Below, piece by piece: positions 55,296 through 63,199 of a DNA stretch of 64,000 nucleotides. Below the pieces are notes generated by a model that was not told the origin of the DNA, ran no database searches, and was given only the letters and a program-made list of their open reading frames with translations. A program made the translations under genes and the position numbers. Within the stretch, counting starts at the first letter, position 1, and each line of letters begins with the position of its first letter. The DNA is taken from assembly GCA_963169645.1 (NCBI GenBank), contig CAUJCO010000014.1, forward strand, positions 129,001 to 193,000. Direction: 5' to 3'. The DNA is from Bacteroidota bacterium. Lineage in GTDB: Bacteria; Bacteroidota; Bacteroidia; Chitinophagales; JADIYW01.

Positions 55296-56186
55296 ATGAA
55301 ATACATTTTTCCATTCTTAGCATTTATTATGATGATTGGCTGCAATACAGATGAAAAATCACCGTATAGAAATATGCCGGACGAAGGTGAACTAAAACTA
55401 CTCACCTACAATGTTGCCGGATTGCCACAAGGTATCAATGCCGACCAATTTCCGGAAAAACACATGCATTTAATTAGTCCGTTATTAAATGCCTACGATA
55501 TTGTGAATGTTCAAGAAGATTTTGCTTATCACGATTCTTTGTATAAATACATAACTCTTCCATACAAAAGCAAATACGTTGCAGATGTTTCGTTAGGTGA
55601 TGGATTAAATACGGTTTCCACTATTCCGATTTTAGATTTTCGACGCATCAAATGGAATCAATGTTATGGCACGGATTGCTTAACACCTAAAGGATTTTCT
55701 TTTTGCAGATTGCGATTTAGTGATGACGCAATGGTTGATTTATACAATGTACATTGCAACGCCGGAAGCAATACCAACGATTTAGCGGCACGACGAGATA
55801 ACATACAACAACTCTGTGATTACATGCAAAACAACTCCAATGGAAATGCCATTATTTTAATGGGTGATTTTAATTGTAGATATACACGCACCGGTGATAA
55901 TATCCGCAAAATAGACTCTTTAGGATTAAAAAATGTTTGGATAGAACTTCTTAGAGATGGTGTAGCACCTCTACAAAATGATATTTCATTAATGGATTGT
56001 GCTCCAAATGCAACCAATGCAACGTGTGAAGTAGTGGACAAAATTTATTACAGAAGTAGCGACAAAATAGCCTTTACAGCACTTTCATACCAACTGGATG
56101 ATGCAAAATTTTACGACAGCGACACCATGCAATTGTCTGACCATCGACCGATGTTTGCTAATTTAAAATACCGAATCATTCGCTAA
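55296..56186 (+). CDS. Endonuclease/exonuclease/phosphatase-family lipoprotein
   Basis: A 296-residue lipoprotein with lipobox MIGC (C16). The DNase I-like fold is seen in LKLLTYNVAGLPQG (about 33-46), VNVQEDF, YNVHCNAGS, MGDFNCRYTRTGDN and the terminal LSDHRPMFANL. Catalytic Asp/His pairs are present in GDFN and SDHRPM. Family members include nucleases, sphingomyelinases and inositol-polyphosphate phosphatases; a surface or periplasmic hydrolase is likely, with unknown substrate. It overlaps the end of the convergent MurU-like gene by 11 bases. Confidence 0.85.
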   Translation: MKYIFPFLAFIMMIGCNTDEKSPYRNMPDEGELKLLTYNVAGLPQGINADQFPEKHMHLISPLLNAYDIVNVQEDFAYHDSLYKYITLPYKSKYVADVSLGDGLNTVSTIPILDFRRIKWNQCYGTDCLTPKGFSFCRLRFSDDAMVDLYNVHCNAGSNTNDLAARRDNIQQLCDYMQNNSNGNAIILMGDFNCRYTRTGDNIRKIDSLGLKNVWIELLRDGVAPLQNDISLMDCAPNATNATCEVVDKIYYRSSDKIAFTALSYQLDDAKFYDSDTMQLSDHRPMFANLKYRIIR

Positions 56187-56976
56187 GTAAAGTTTGATAA
56201 AGTTCATTTGCTTTTTGGAGTTGTTCGGGTGAACCGATGTCAACCCAAACATCGTTTGTATGCTCGTATGCAACAATAGAATTTTGTGCACAAATATCAA
56301 TATACCATTCTACTAATGAGAAAATTCCTGTTCGTGTTTTATAGTTAAATATTTCCGGAGAAAGCATTTGATAACCGCTAAATGCCATTGGAATTGCCTG
56401 TTTAATTACCGCGTATTTTTCTTCCTTAAAAATGGAATTGTTGGCATCAAAATAATGTGCCGTACTATCTAAAAATACGGACGGAAACTTCACTGTTTCG
56501 TCTTTTAAATTTTGCCATCCTTGCAATGTATGTGCTGCATCAAACAACAACACACGCGATGATTTTCTTTTGCGAACTGCCAACGTAGCAATGCTTTCTT
56601 TATTTATATGAAATTGATAAAAATCTGTCAAATTGATATTGGTAAACACATCTGCATTACAAACTAAAAAAGGTTGCCCATCGTCAAAAAAAGCTTGTGC
56701 TTTTAGCAAGCCACCGCCTGTTTCTAAAATGCCGGCTCGCTCATCCGAAATTTCTATACGAATACCAAAGTTATTATGCTGTTCTAAAAATGACAGAATC
56801 TGTTCACCGAGATAATGAATATTAATAATAAGCTCATTAAAACCATGTTGTTTTAGATGTTCAATGGTATGTTGCAACATGGGTTTGCCACCAACCCGAA
56901 CCAATGCTTTTGGACATGTGTTGGTAAGTGGTTTTAAACGAGTGCCGAAACCGGCAGCAAAAATCATGGCTTTCAT
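56176..56976 (-). CDS. MurU-like sugar-1-phosphate nucleotidyltransferase
   Basis: A 266-residue GT-A-fold nucleotidyltransferase. The signature is AMIFAAGFGTRLKPLTNTCPKALVRVGGKPML (about 3-34), and VCNADVFTNINLTDFY supplies metal-binding aspartate. It ends without an acyltransferase domain, unlike GlmU. Context favours MurU: a kinase of the AmgK type lies upstream on the same strand. MurU turns MurNAc-1-phosphate into UDP-MurNAc, bypassing the fosfomycin-sensitive step; it could also act on glucose- or mannose-1-phosphate. Confidence 0.8.
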   Translation of the reverse strand: MKAMIFAAGFGTRLKPLTNTCPKALVRVGGKPMLQHTIEHLKQHGFNELIINIHYLGEQILSFLEQHNNFGIRIEISDERAGILETGGGLLKAQAFFDDGQPFLVCNADVFTNINLTDFYQFHINKESIATLAVRKRKSSRVLLFDAAHTLQGWQNLKDETVKFPSVFLDSTAHYFDANNSIFKEEKYAVIKQAIPMAFSGYQMLSPEIFNYKTRTGIFSLVEWYIDICAQNSIVAYEHTNDVWVDIGSPEQLQKANELYQTLLSE

Positions 56977-57255
56977 GCATATAAATTTCGGATGAAAGAT
57001 ACTGCTTTAGAATGTTAGTTTCTTTGGATTTTAATGGTTATTCCAAAAAAAAGTAATTAGTTCAATCACACTTTTAAAATTAGCATATCCAAACACTATG
57101 GAAAATTTTATTGTAGTTTGTAGTAACAGCAGCTTAAAAAAAACGCTTTCACATTTATATCATCTAATCTTGTTTTGTGGATGCTTTCGAAAAGATATTC
57201 AAAGTGGAATAAGACAAAAAATAGTATCCAACAAAATGAAACTATAAATCCAATA

Positions 57256-58683
57256 TTAAATAAATTGACCTTGCGATTCTCTTTCAATGTGCTTTATTGA
57301 GGCCTGCAAATTATACTTCTGCTGAACATATTTTGCTGTTTGTTCCGCACAATACACACTGCGATGTTGACCGCCTGTACATCCAAAATTTATTTGCAAA
57401 TGCTCAAAATCACGTTCCAAATAATTTTGGATATTGATGTCAATCGTTTTATACACCGATTCTAGAAACTCTTTCACTTGACTTTGCGTTTCTAGAAAAT
57501 CAATCACGGGTTTATCTTTTCCGGTTAATGTTTTATAGGGCTCGTATCTTCCGGGATTATGCAAGCCTCTACAATCAAAAACAAAACCGCCGCCATTGCC
57601 GGAATTATCAACCGGAATGCCTCTTTTATACGAAAAACTGTTGATGTCAATTTTCAGTTTTTTGTTAGATGCATCTAACTTTTCCACTTTAAAAATATCG
57701 GAAACGATAAGTTGCTGCAATACATTGGTAAGCTCCGGAAGTTTAATTTTTAAGGTGATATTTTCCAAAAACCATTTCACATTTTCCAGCGCCGGCAAAA
57801 TACTTTCTATAAAATGCGGACGACGCTCTATCAAACCTCTAAAGCCATAAGCACCTAACACTTGCAACATACGTATCAACACAAAACCATAATATCGTGC
57901 CTTAAAATCATCTTTATCAATGCTAATTAAAGAGGCTACTTTTTTGACATAAAAATCGAATAACTCATCTTTCAATTCGTGTGGAATGCGTGCACCTGCC
58001 TGCCATAACAACGAAGCTACATCGTATTGCAAGGCACCTTTGCGACCACCTTGATAATCGATAAAATAGGGTTTGTTTTCAAATATCATTACATTTCTTG
58101 ATTGGCAATCGCGAAACATAAAATACTGATTGGGTTCTTGCAATAAATAATCGCTCAATGCATGGAAATCTTTATTTAAAGCCACCTCGCTAAAATGTAC
58201 TCTTGCAATACGAGCAAAATAATATTTAAAAGAATTTAAATCCCAAAACATAGAACTCCTATTGAACTCCTGAATCGGATAACAACTTTTGAAATCAAAA
58301 TGCTCCGCACCTCTAATTTGTAAATACGCCAATTGCTGTAAAACCTCTTTCAAATAGGCAACAACCTGTTCGGAAATGCCTTGTTGTTTAATAATAGAAT
58401 ACAACGCAATATCGCCTAAATCTTGTTGTAAATAATAGGTTTTATCCTCGCTTATGCAATAGACTTGTGGAACGGCAATTAATTTTTGTTGAAAATGTTT
58501 GGTATGATGCACAAAGGTTTCATTCTCTTTGGTATCTTTTCCATACGTACCAATTGCGGCATGTTGTTTGCTTTGTAATCTAAAATAAATCCTATCTGAG
58601 CCGGCTTGTGGCAATTGGATGATTGTATCGCAAGTTTCGTTAAAATATGATTGGAATAATTGTCGTAATACTTCTTCGTGCAT
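57256..58683 (-). CDS. AmgK-like amino-sugar kinase fused to a RapZ C-terminal domain
   Basis: A 475-residue fusion. The N-terminal part (1-330) is an aminoglycoside-phosphotransferase-like kinase: TYYLQQDLGDIALY, FRDCQSRNVM (D192, N197 in place of HxDxxxxN) and IDYQGGRKGALQYDVASLL (D209), a pattern typical of AmgK, which makes MurNAc or GlcNAc 1-phosphate. The C-terminal part (about 343-470) is the RapZ C-terminal domain: VFDCRGLHNPGRYEPYK and INFGCTGGQHRSVYCAE (C435, H440). That domain binds glucosamine-6-phosphate in E. coli RapZ. The N-terminal RapZ Walker domain is absent. The MurU-like gene follows after 279 bases. Confidence 0.85.
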   Translation of the reverse strand: MHEEVLRQLFQSYFNETCDTIIQLPQAGSDRIYFRLQSKQHAAIGTYGKDTKENETFVHHTKHFQQKLIAVPQVYCISEDKTYYLQQDLGDIALYSIIKQQGISEQVVAYLKEVLQQLAYLQIRGAEHFDFKSCYPIQEFNRSSMFWDLNSFKYYFARIARVHFSEVALNKDFHALSDYLLQEPNQYFMFRDCQSRNVMIFENKPYFIDYQGGRKGALQYDVASLLWQAGARIPHELKDELFDFYVKKVASLISIDKDDFKARYYGFVLIRMLQVLGAYGFRGLIERRPHFIESILPALENVKWFLENITLKIKLPELTNVLQQLIVSDIFKVEKLDASNKKLKIDINSFSYKRGIPVDNSGNGGGFVFDCRGLHNPGRYEPYKTLTGKDKPVIDFLETQSQVKEFLESVYKTIDINIQNYLERDFEHLQINFGCTGGQHRSVYCAEQTAKYVQQKYNLQASIKHIERESQGQFI

Positions 58684-58687
58684 AAAA

Positions 58688-58717
58688 CAAAGGTATTAAG
58701 AATATTTTATTTATCAA
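58688..58717 (-). promoter_or_regulatory. Promoter of the kinase-RapZ gene, near-leaderless
   Basis: On the minus strand TTG (58715-58717) is followed after 19 nt by TACCTTTG (58688-58695). The box ends four bases before the start codon at 58683, so the transcript should start at the ATG or inside it. Confidence 0.65.
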
Positions 58718-58722
58718 GAGGC

Positions 58723-58750
58723 TTGCAGAGGTGGATTTATAGTACTTTTG
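58723..58750 (+). promoter_or_regulatory. Promoter of the 58762 lipoprotein gene
   Basis: TTG (58723-58725) is followed after 17 nt by TACTTTTG (58743-58750). The box ends 11 bases before the ATG at 58762, implying a leader of a few bases. It lies back-to-back with the kinase promoter; the two -33 elements are only five bases apart. Confidence 0.65.
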
Positions 58751-58761
58751 TTGAACGATAT

Positions 58762-59754
58762 ATGAAAAAGTGGACTTGTATTTTTTTGTTTTGTTTTGGG
58801 CTGATGGCTTGTCAGCAACACAAAGATATTGCCTTTTATTATTGGGAAACCAACTACCGCATCACTCCTTTTGAGCAACGATATTTAGACAGTTTAGATG
58901 TGCAAAAATTGTATGTTCGTTTTTTTGATGTAATGATACAAAATGGGAATGCAGTTCCGGTAGGTACCTTACAGGTACAAGAAAAAAATATTCAACACCA
59001 AATTATTCCGGTGGTATTTATTACCAACGAAACATTTCAAACATTAAACAAAAAAGAAATAGAAAAATTAGCAGAAAACATACGGAGAAAAATAGCATTG
59101 ATTTATCCGACAATTACCGATAAAGAAATGAAAGAAATACAATTTGATTGCGATTGGACTGTTAGCACAAAGCACAATTATTTCTATTTTTTAGAAAAAA
59201 TGAAACAACGATATTCCGATGGAAAAATTTCTGCCACCATTCGTTTGCATCAAATAAAAGACAAAGCACAAACAGGCGTTCCGCCTATAAACACCGGTGT
59301 TTTGATGTATTACGCCACCACCAATCCACTGGAACTAAAAAAAAGAAATTCCATTTTAGATAATGCCATCGCACAAAACTATATTCAAAACATAGATAGT
59401 TATCCGTTAGAATTAGCTGTAGCTTTGCCCATTTATAGCTGGGCAATTGTAGAAAATCCATTGGGTGAAAAACGGTTAATTAACGACATACGTGCAACCG
59501 AATTAAGTGACACCAACTTATATCAAAAGTTAGAACCAAATTTCTACTTGGTGAAGCAAGATCATTATATCAAAGGAAACTATCTGTATGAAGATTTTAC
59601 CATAAAAACAGAAAGCATTACTACAGATGCATTAATAACTGCTCAAAAAAATATTTCAAGAAAATTAAAAAATAAATGGAAAAATATACTTTATTTTCAA
59701 ATAGATTCTACAAATTTGACACATTATTCTGTTCAAGATTTAAAAGCCATTTAA
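58762..59754 (+). CDS. Lipoprotein with TIM-barrel-like features, function unknown
   Basis: A 330-residue lipoprotein: lipobox LMAC (C17). The start at 58762 is chosen for this signal and the promoter just before it. The mature part begins KDIAFYYWETNYRI and contains QKLYVRFFDV, IQFDCDWTVS (126-135) and NTGVLMYYATTNPLEL. Strand-like segments followed by helices and the QFDCDW motif resemble DUF3142-type or GH25-like TIM barrels; this is inference. Two bases separate it from the downstream 806-residue gene, so the pair forms an operon. Confidence 0.6.
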   Translation: MKKWTCIFLFCFGLMACQQHKDIAFYYWETNYRITPFEQRYLDSLDVQKLYVRFFDVMIQNGNAVPVGTLQVQEKNIQHQIIPVVFITNETFQTLNKKEIEKLAENIRRKIALIYPTITDKEMKEIQFDCDWTVSTKHNYFYFLEKMKQRYSDGKISATIRLHQIKDKAQTGVPPINTGVLMYYATTNPLELKKRNSILDNAIAQNYIQNIDSYPLELAVALPIYSWAIVENPLGEKRLINDIRATELSDTNLYQKLEPNFYLVKQDHYIKGNYLYEDFTIKTESITTDALITAQKNISRKLKNKWKNILYFQIDSTNLTHYSVQDLKAI

Positions 59755-59756
59755 AC

Positions 59757-62177
59757 ATGAAAAAATATTTTCTATCTTTTTTATTTATTGCAACGCAGTA
59801 CATTCCGAGCATAGCGTGTGCATGGTATTCTGAAGATGCGTCCTATTATAATTTATTCAATCAAGAGATGGTGTCGGATAAATCCTTAACGCCTTTTTAC
59901 TTAACGTATGATGTTACATTTTATGGTGATGCCGGATTTGACGGCGAAGGCATAGAGAAAGATAGCACTGATTATAATATTGCCGAATGGAAAAAATTCT
60001 TTAACAATCAAGTCAGCATAAAAGATTTGAAGTATTTGGTGTATCAATCTAAAGCGGAAGAATTAACAGCCATTCTTAACAAAAAGACGCTGCAAGGTGC
60101 GAGTTTAAAACTAAGCAAATCTATTTATTTAAGTGAAAAAGGATTGGAAGCATTACAGTATTTAGTATTTGCCAAAAAATGTGAAGAATTTGCGAATGCA
60201 ACAGAAGAAAACGCCGATGATAGTTGGTATTATGGCTCCATTAGAAAAAAGATGACTAAGCCACAATTTATGGCAACAGCTAAAGATGGAAATACCTTGT
60301 ATGCTACCACCAAAGATGTGGACATCAAATTACGCATTGCTTACCAGTTAGTTCGTCTATCGCATTACGGTGGATTTAATGACGATGCAGTACGCTATTT
60401 CAATACGTATGTTGTTCCATTAAAACAAAAATCGTTGTTGTATTACTATGCTTTGGAACAAAAAGCCGGTGCACTTTATAACCAAAAAAAATATGCAGAA
60501 GCCGGTGCAAATTTCGCTACTGTTTTCCATCACACGATGGATAGAAAAATTCAGTGCTATGCCAGCTTTCGCATTTCCAATCAAATGAATTTTGACAAAT
60601 CCATTGCGTTATGCAAAACAGCAGATGAGAAAGCAGCCTTGTATGTATTGCGTGGTTTTAATAAATTTTCCAACGGATTATCAGAGATGAAAAACATTTA
60701 TGCTGTTGCTCCAAACAGTGCTTATTTAGAATTGATGGCATGTCGCACTTTACTGCAAATGGAACATACTGCATTTATAATTCCGAATGAATACCAACCC
60801 AGTTCCACATTTCCGTTGATGGATGCGAAAGGAAAATTATTTTTACAAAAAGTAATCGTATTTACAGAGAGTTTAGTGAAAAACAGCAACATCAAACGAA
60901 AAGATTTTTGGCAAGCTTATTTAGCACATTTGTATTTATTAAATGCGGATTATGTTAAAGCAAAAAACTTGTCAGACAAAATACAATCCAACGATGCACA
61001 AGTAAAGGCTCAAGCCCAAAGAACTTCATTTTGTGCGTATATCGGAAGTTTGAAAACAATAGATGCCGTTGCTGAAAACAAAATATACACTCATTATTTA
61101 AGCAATAAAGACGAACAAGAAACAGCATTTGTATATGAGATTGTAGCCCATAATTATAAGCTACAAAAAGAATACGCAAAAGCATTTTTATGCCACAATG
61201 ATTTTTCAGGTTTATATACTTCACTAAACATCGATATTATTAATAGTTTGATAGATTTTTATAAGAAAGAAAACAAAACACCTTTTGAAAAACAACTTGC
61301 ATTAAAACATGATAAAAGCAAAAATCCATTGCAAGAATTATACGATTTAAAAGGAACGTATTATTTGAAAAAAGATGATTTAAATACCGCATTAACTTGG
61401 TATAAGAAAGTAGATGCTAACCTTGGATTTTTGAAACAACACGAATACACCTACGATGAAAAAGGCAATGAAAATAGTATAGAAAAAGATGGCATGTACA
61501 ATGGCTACAGCAACATCCATGCAGGCATTTTTAGTTGTGCAGTGCAAACTTATTTTGATCAAACTTTACAGCAATCATTTACAGACAAAACGTATCAATC
61601 CTTTAATTTCATACCTGCATCCATGAACAAACAAGAACTTGTAGAAGTTTTAATACAGTTGAAAACTATTGCTAACGGCAACGGCGAAGCAGCCGCAAAA
61701 GCTAATTTTGTTTTAGGCAATTTTTATTACAACACCTCCAATTGGGGATATTATCGCAACTTCTTTTACTATGAGCCGGACAATTACTATTTGTCGTATT
61801 TATATACCTATAGCACAAAACCTATTGTTTTAAAAAGTGCTTACAATTACAATAGCGGCACCGGCATTATCAATACCAATAGAATACAAAAACCGTATGA
61901 TTATTTCTTATTGGCAGAAAGTAAATCCGGCGACAATGAACTGAAAGCAAAGGCCGTTTTTCAAGCTGCTAAATGTGAATTGGATTTATATTTTGAAAAA
62001 TGTGAAGACAGCAATTACGGAGCTTGTTGGACGTATGATAATTACAAACCATTGTACAGCACCGCTACGCGACCATTGTTCAAAAAATTAAAAGATAAAT
62101 ACAGTACTACTTCCTACTACAACGAAGTAAAAACCAATTGCAATTATTTTAAATACTATTTAAAATTTAGATTGTAG
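59757..62177 (+). CDS. Large exported repeat protein paired with the upstream lipoprotein, function unknown
   Basis: An 806-residue protein. The start at 59757 gives signal peptide MKKYFLSFLFIATQYIPSIACA; the frame's earlier ATG lies inside the upstream gene. The mature part has helical, TPR-like sequence over much of its length, for example KAGALYNQKKYAEAGANFATV and LKAKAVFQAAKCELDLYF, and is rich in tyrosine, lysine and asparagine. No T9SS domain was seen at its end (YYLKFRL). It is not recognised as a named family. Its last 11 bases overlap the convergent gene. Co-transcription with the lipoprotein suggests one surface complex. Confidence 0.65.
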   Translation: MKKYFLSFLFIATQYIPSIACAWYSEDASYYNLFNQEMVSDKSLTPFYLTYDVTFYGDAGFDGEGIEKDSTDYNIAEWKKFFNNQVSIKDLKYLVYQSKAEELTAILNKKTLQGASLKLSKSIYLSEKGLEALQYLVFAKKCEEFANATEENADDSWYYGSIRKKMTKPQFMATAKDGNTLYATTKDVDIKLRIAYQLVRLSHYGGFNDDAVRYFNTYVVPLKQKSLLYYYALEQKAGALYNQKKYAEAGANFATVFHHTMDRKIQCYASFRISNQMNFDKSIALCKTADEKAALYVLRGFNKFSNGLSEMKNIYAVAPNSAYLELMACRTLLQMEHTAFIIPNEYQPSSTFPLMDAKGKLFLQKVIVFTESLVKNSNIKRKDFWQAYLAHLYLLNADYVKAKNLSDKIQSNDAQVKAQAQRTSFCAYIGSLKTIDAVAENKIYTHYLSNKDEQETAFVYEIVAHNYKLQKEYAKAFLCHNDFSGLYTSLNIDIINSLIDFYKKENKTPFEKQLALKHDKSKNPLQELYDLKGTYYLKKDDLNTALTWYKKVDANLGFLKQHEYTYDEKGNENSIEKDGMYNGYSNIHAGIFSCAVQTYFDQTLQQSFTDKTYQSFNFIPASMNKQELVEVLIQLKTIANGNGEAAAKANFVLGNFYYNTSNWGYYRNFFYYEPDNYYLSYLYTYSTKPIVLKSAYNYNSGTGIINTNRIQKPYDYFLLAESKSGDNELKAKAVFQAAKCELDLYFEKCEDSNYGACWTYDNYKPLYSTATRPLFKKLKDKYSTTSYYNEVKTNCNYFKYYLKFRL

Positions 62178-63075
62178 AAGATTCGTTTTCCGCATCGGAT
62201 TGTGTGGAATTTTCCGGTGGTAATGTTGTTGATGCTGTTGAATTAATTTTCACATCATCAGTAGTAAGTATTGGATTTTCAATTACGGTTTCATCTTGTT
62301 TTACAGCAGGCAATTCCACTTCGGGTGGTGTAATTTCTTGGTCAGTTTGTTGCGTTTGTCGCAGCTCTTTGGGTATATAATTTTCTTTATGTCTGCGTTT
62401 TAAAATGGCCTCTTTCCGATTAGAGCGACGTTCCGTCCGTTTCAACTCTCGTTCTTGTTTATTCTGTTCTTTTTCAATTTTACGCTCTTCATCGCGCTGT
62501 TTTTTTTCAGCTTCTTTTATCAAGCGTTGTTCCGCATTTTCATTTTCTTTTATCAAGCGTTGTGCTGCACGTTCCTTGTCCTTTTGTGCTTGCAATGCTT
62601 TTTCTTCTTCTGTTTTTTCTCTAATGATTTTTACTTTGGATGGTTGAATTTCAAAATCATCATTCACCGGCAACTCGATGGTAAACCAAAGTATTTTAAT
62701 GGTAGCTATACCCACACTTTTAATACGTATTGGATGCGACAATAAATTACTTAATGCTTGAAACAGCGAAGTGATAATGCTGATTTCTGATTGGGTGGTA
62801 AGAATCGCTTCTGATTTTCCTTTAATTTTTATCGGTGTGTCGTATGCCATTTTTCCTACTTTAATTCCATCAATATTGAGCAATTCCGTGCGAATAGATA
62901 AGATGGTAAATGGAAGAAAAAATGTATTGCGAATTCGAATATCCGTTTCGGACAAAACGGACAACAAGCCGATTTGTTTTGTGCGTGCCTCCACAATCTC
63001 TACGGAATTATAGTTCGTAGCATTCGCAATAATATATCGCTTAATAAAGTCTGTAATTCGTTGTATCAATCGCAT
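62167..63075 (-). CDS. Protein with LEA-like beta domain and charged coiled coil, function unknown
   Basis: A 302-residue protein from ATG 63075 (an in-frame TTG two codons upstream is less likely). The N-terminal half (about 10-150) reads as beta-sandwich sequence with ILSIRTELLNIDGIKVGKMAY and IRIKSVGIATIKILW, somewhat like LEA type 2 domains. Residues about 155-230 form a very charged K/E/R coiled coil with repeated AAQRLIKENENAEQRLIKEA. The C-terminus is proline-, threonine- and serine-rich. No signal peptide is obvious. No family is named with confidence. Confidence 0.5.
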   Translation of the reverse strand: MRLIQRITDFIKRYIIANATNYNSVEIVEARTKQIGLLSVLSETDIRIRNTFFLPFTILSIRTELLNIDGIKVGKMAYDTPIKIKGKSEAILTTQSEISIITSLFQALSNLLSHPIRIKSVGIATIKILWFTIELPVNDDFEIQPSKVKIIREKTEEEKALQAQKDKERAAQRLIKENENAEQRLIKEAEKKQRDEERKIEKEQNKQERELKRTERRSNRKEAILKRRHKENYIPKELRQTQQTDQEITPPEVELPAVKQDETVIENPILTTDDVKINSTASTTLPPENSTQSDAENESSTI

Positions 63076-63199
63076 GTGCAATATTTAAAGTGTTGTTAAA
63101 ATATGCATTGTCAATTGTTTATCTACTATACATAGATTAACTTTAATACACAGTACATAGAATTAAAAGTAAAATTACAATAATTTTAAAATATAATAA

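Noticed and set aside
57098-57247. 49-codon plus-strand frame in the 279-base gap between the kinase and MurU-like genes
   Set aside because: No family resemblance, no signal peptide and no promoter; within chance length in AT-rich DNA. The gap otherwise shows nothing recognisable.
62405-62745. Two long plus-strand frames opposite the coiled-coil protein
   Set aside because: Antisense to K/E/R-rich codons; low-complexity S, F and C composition shows they are shadows.
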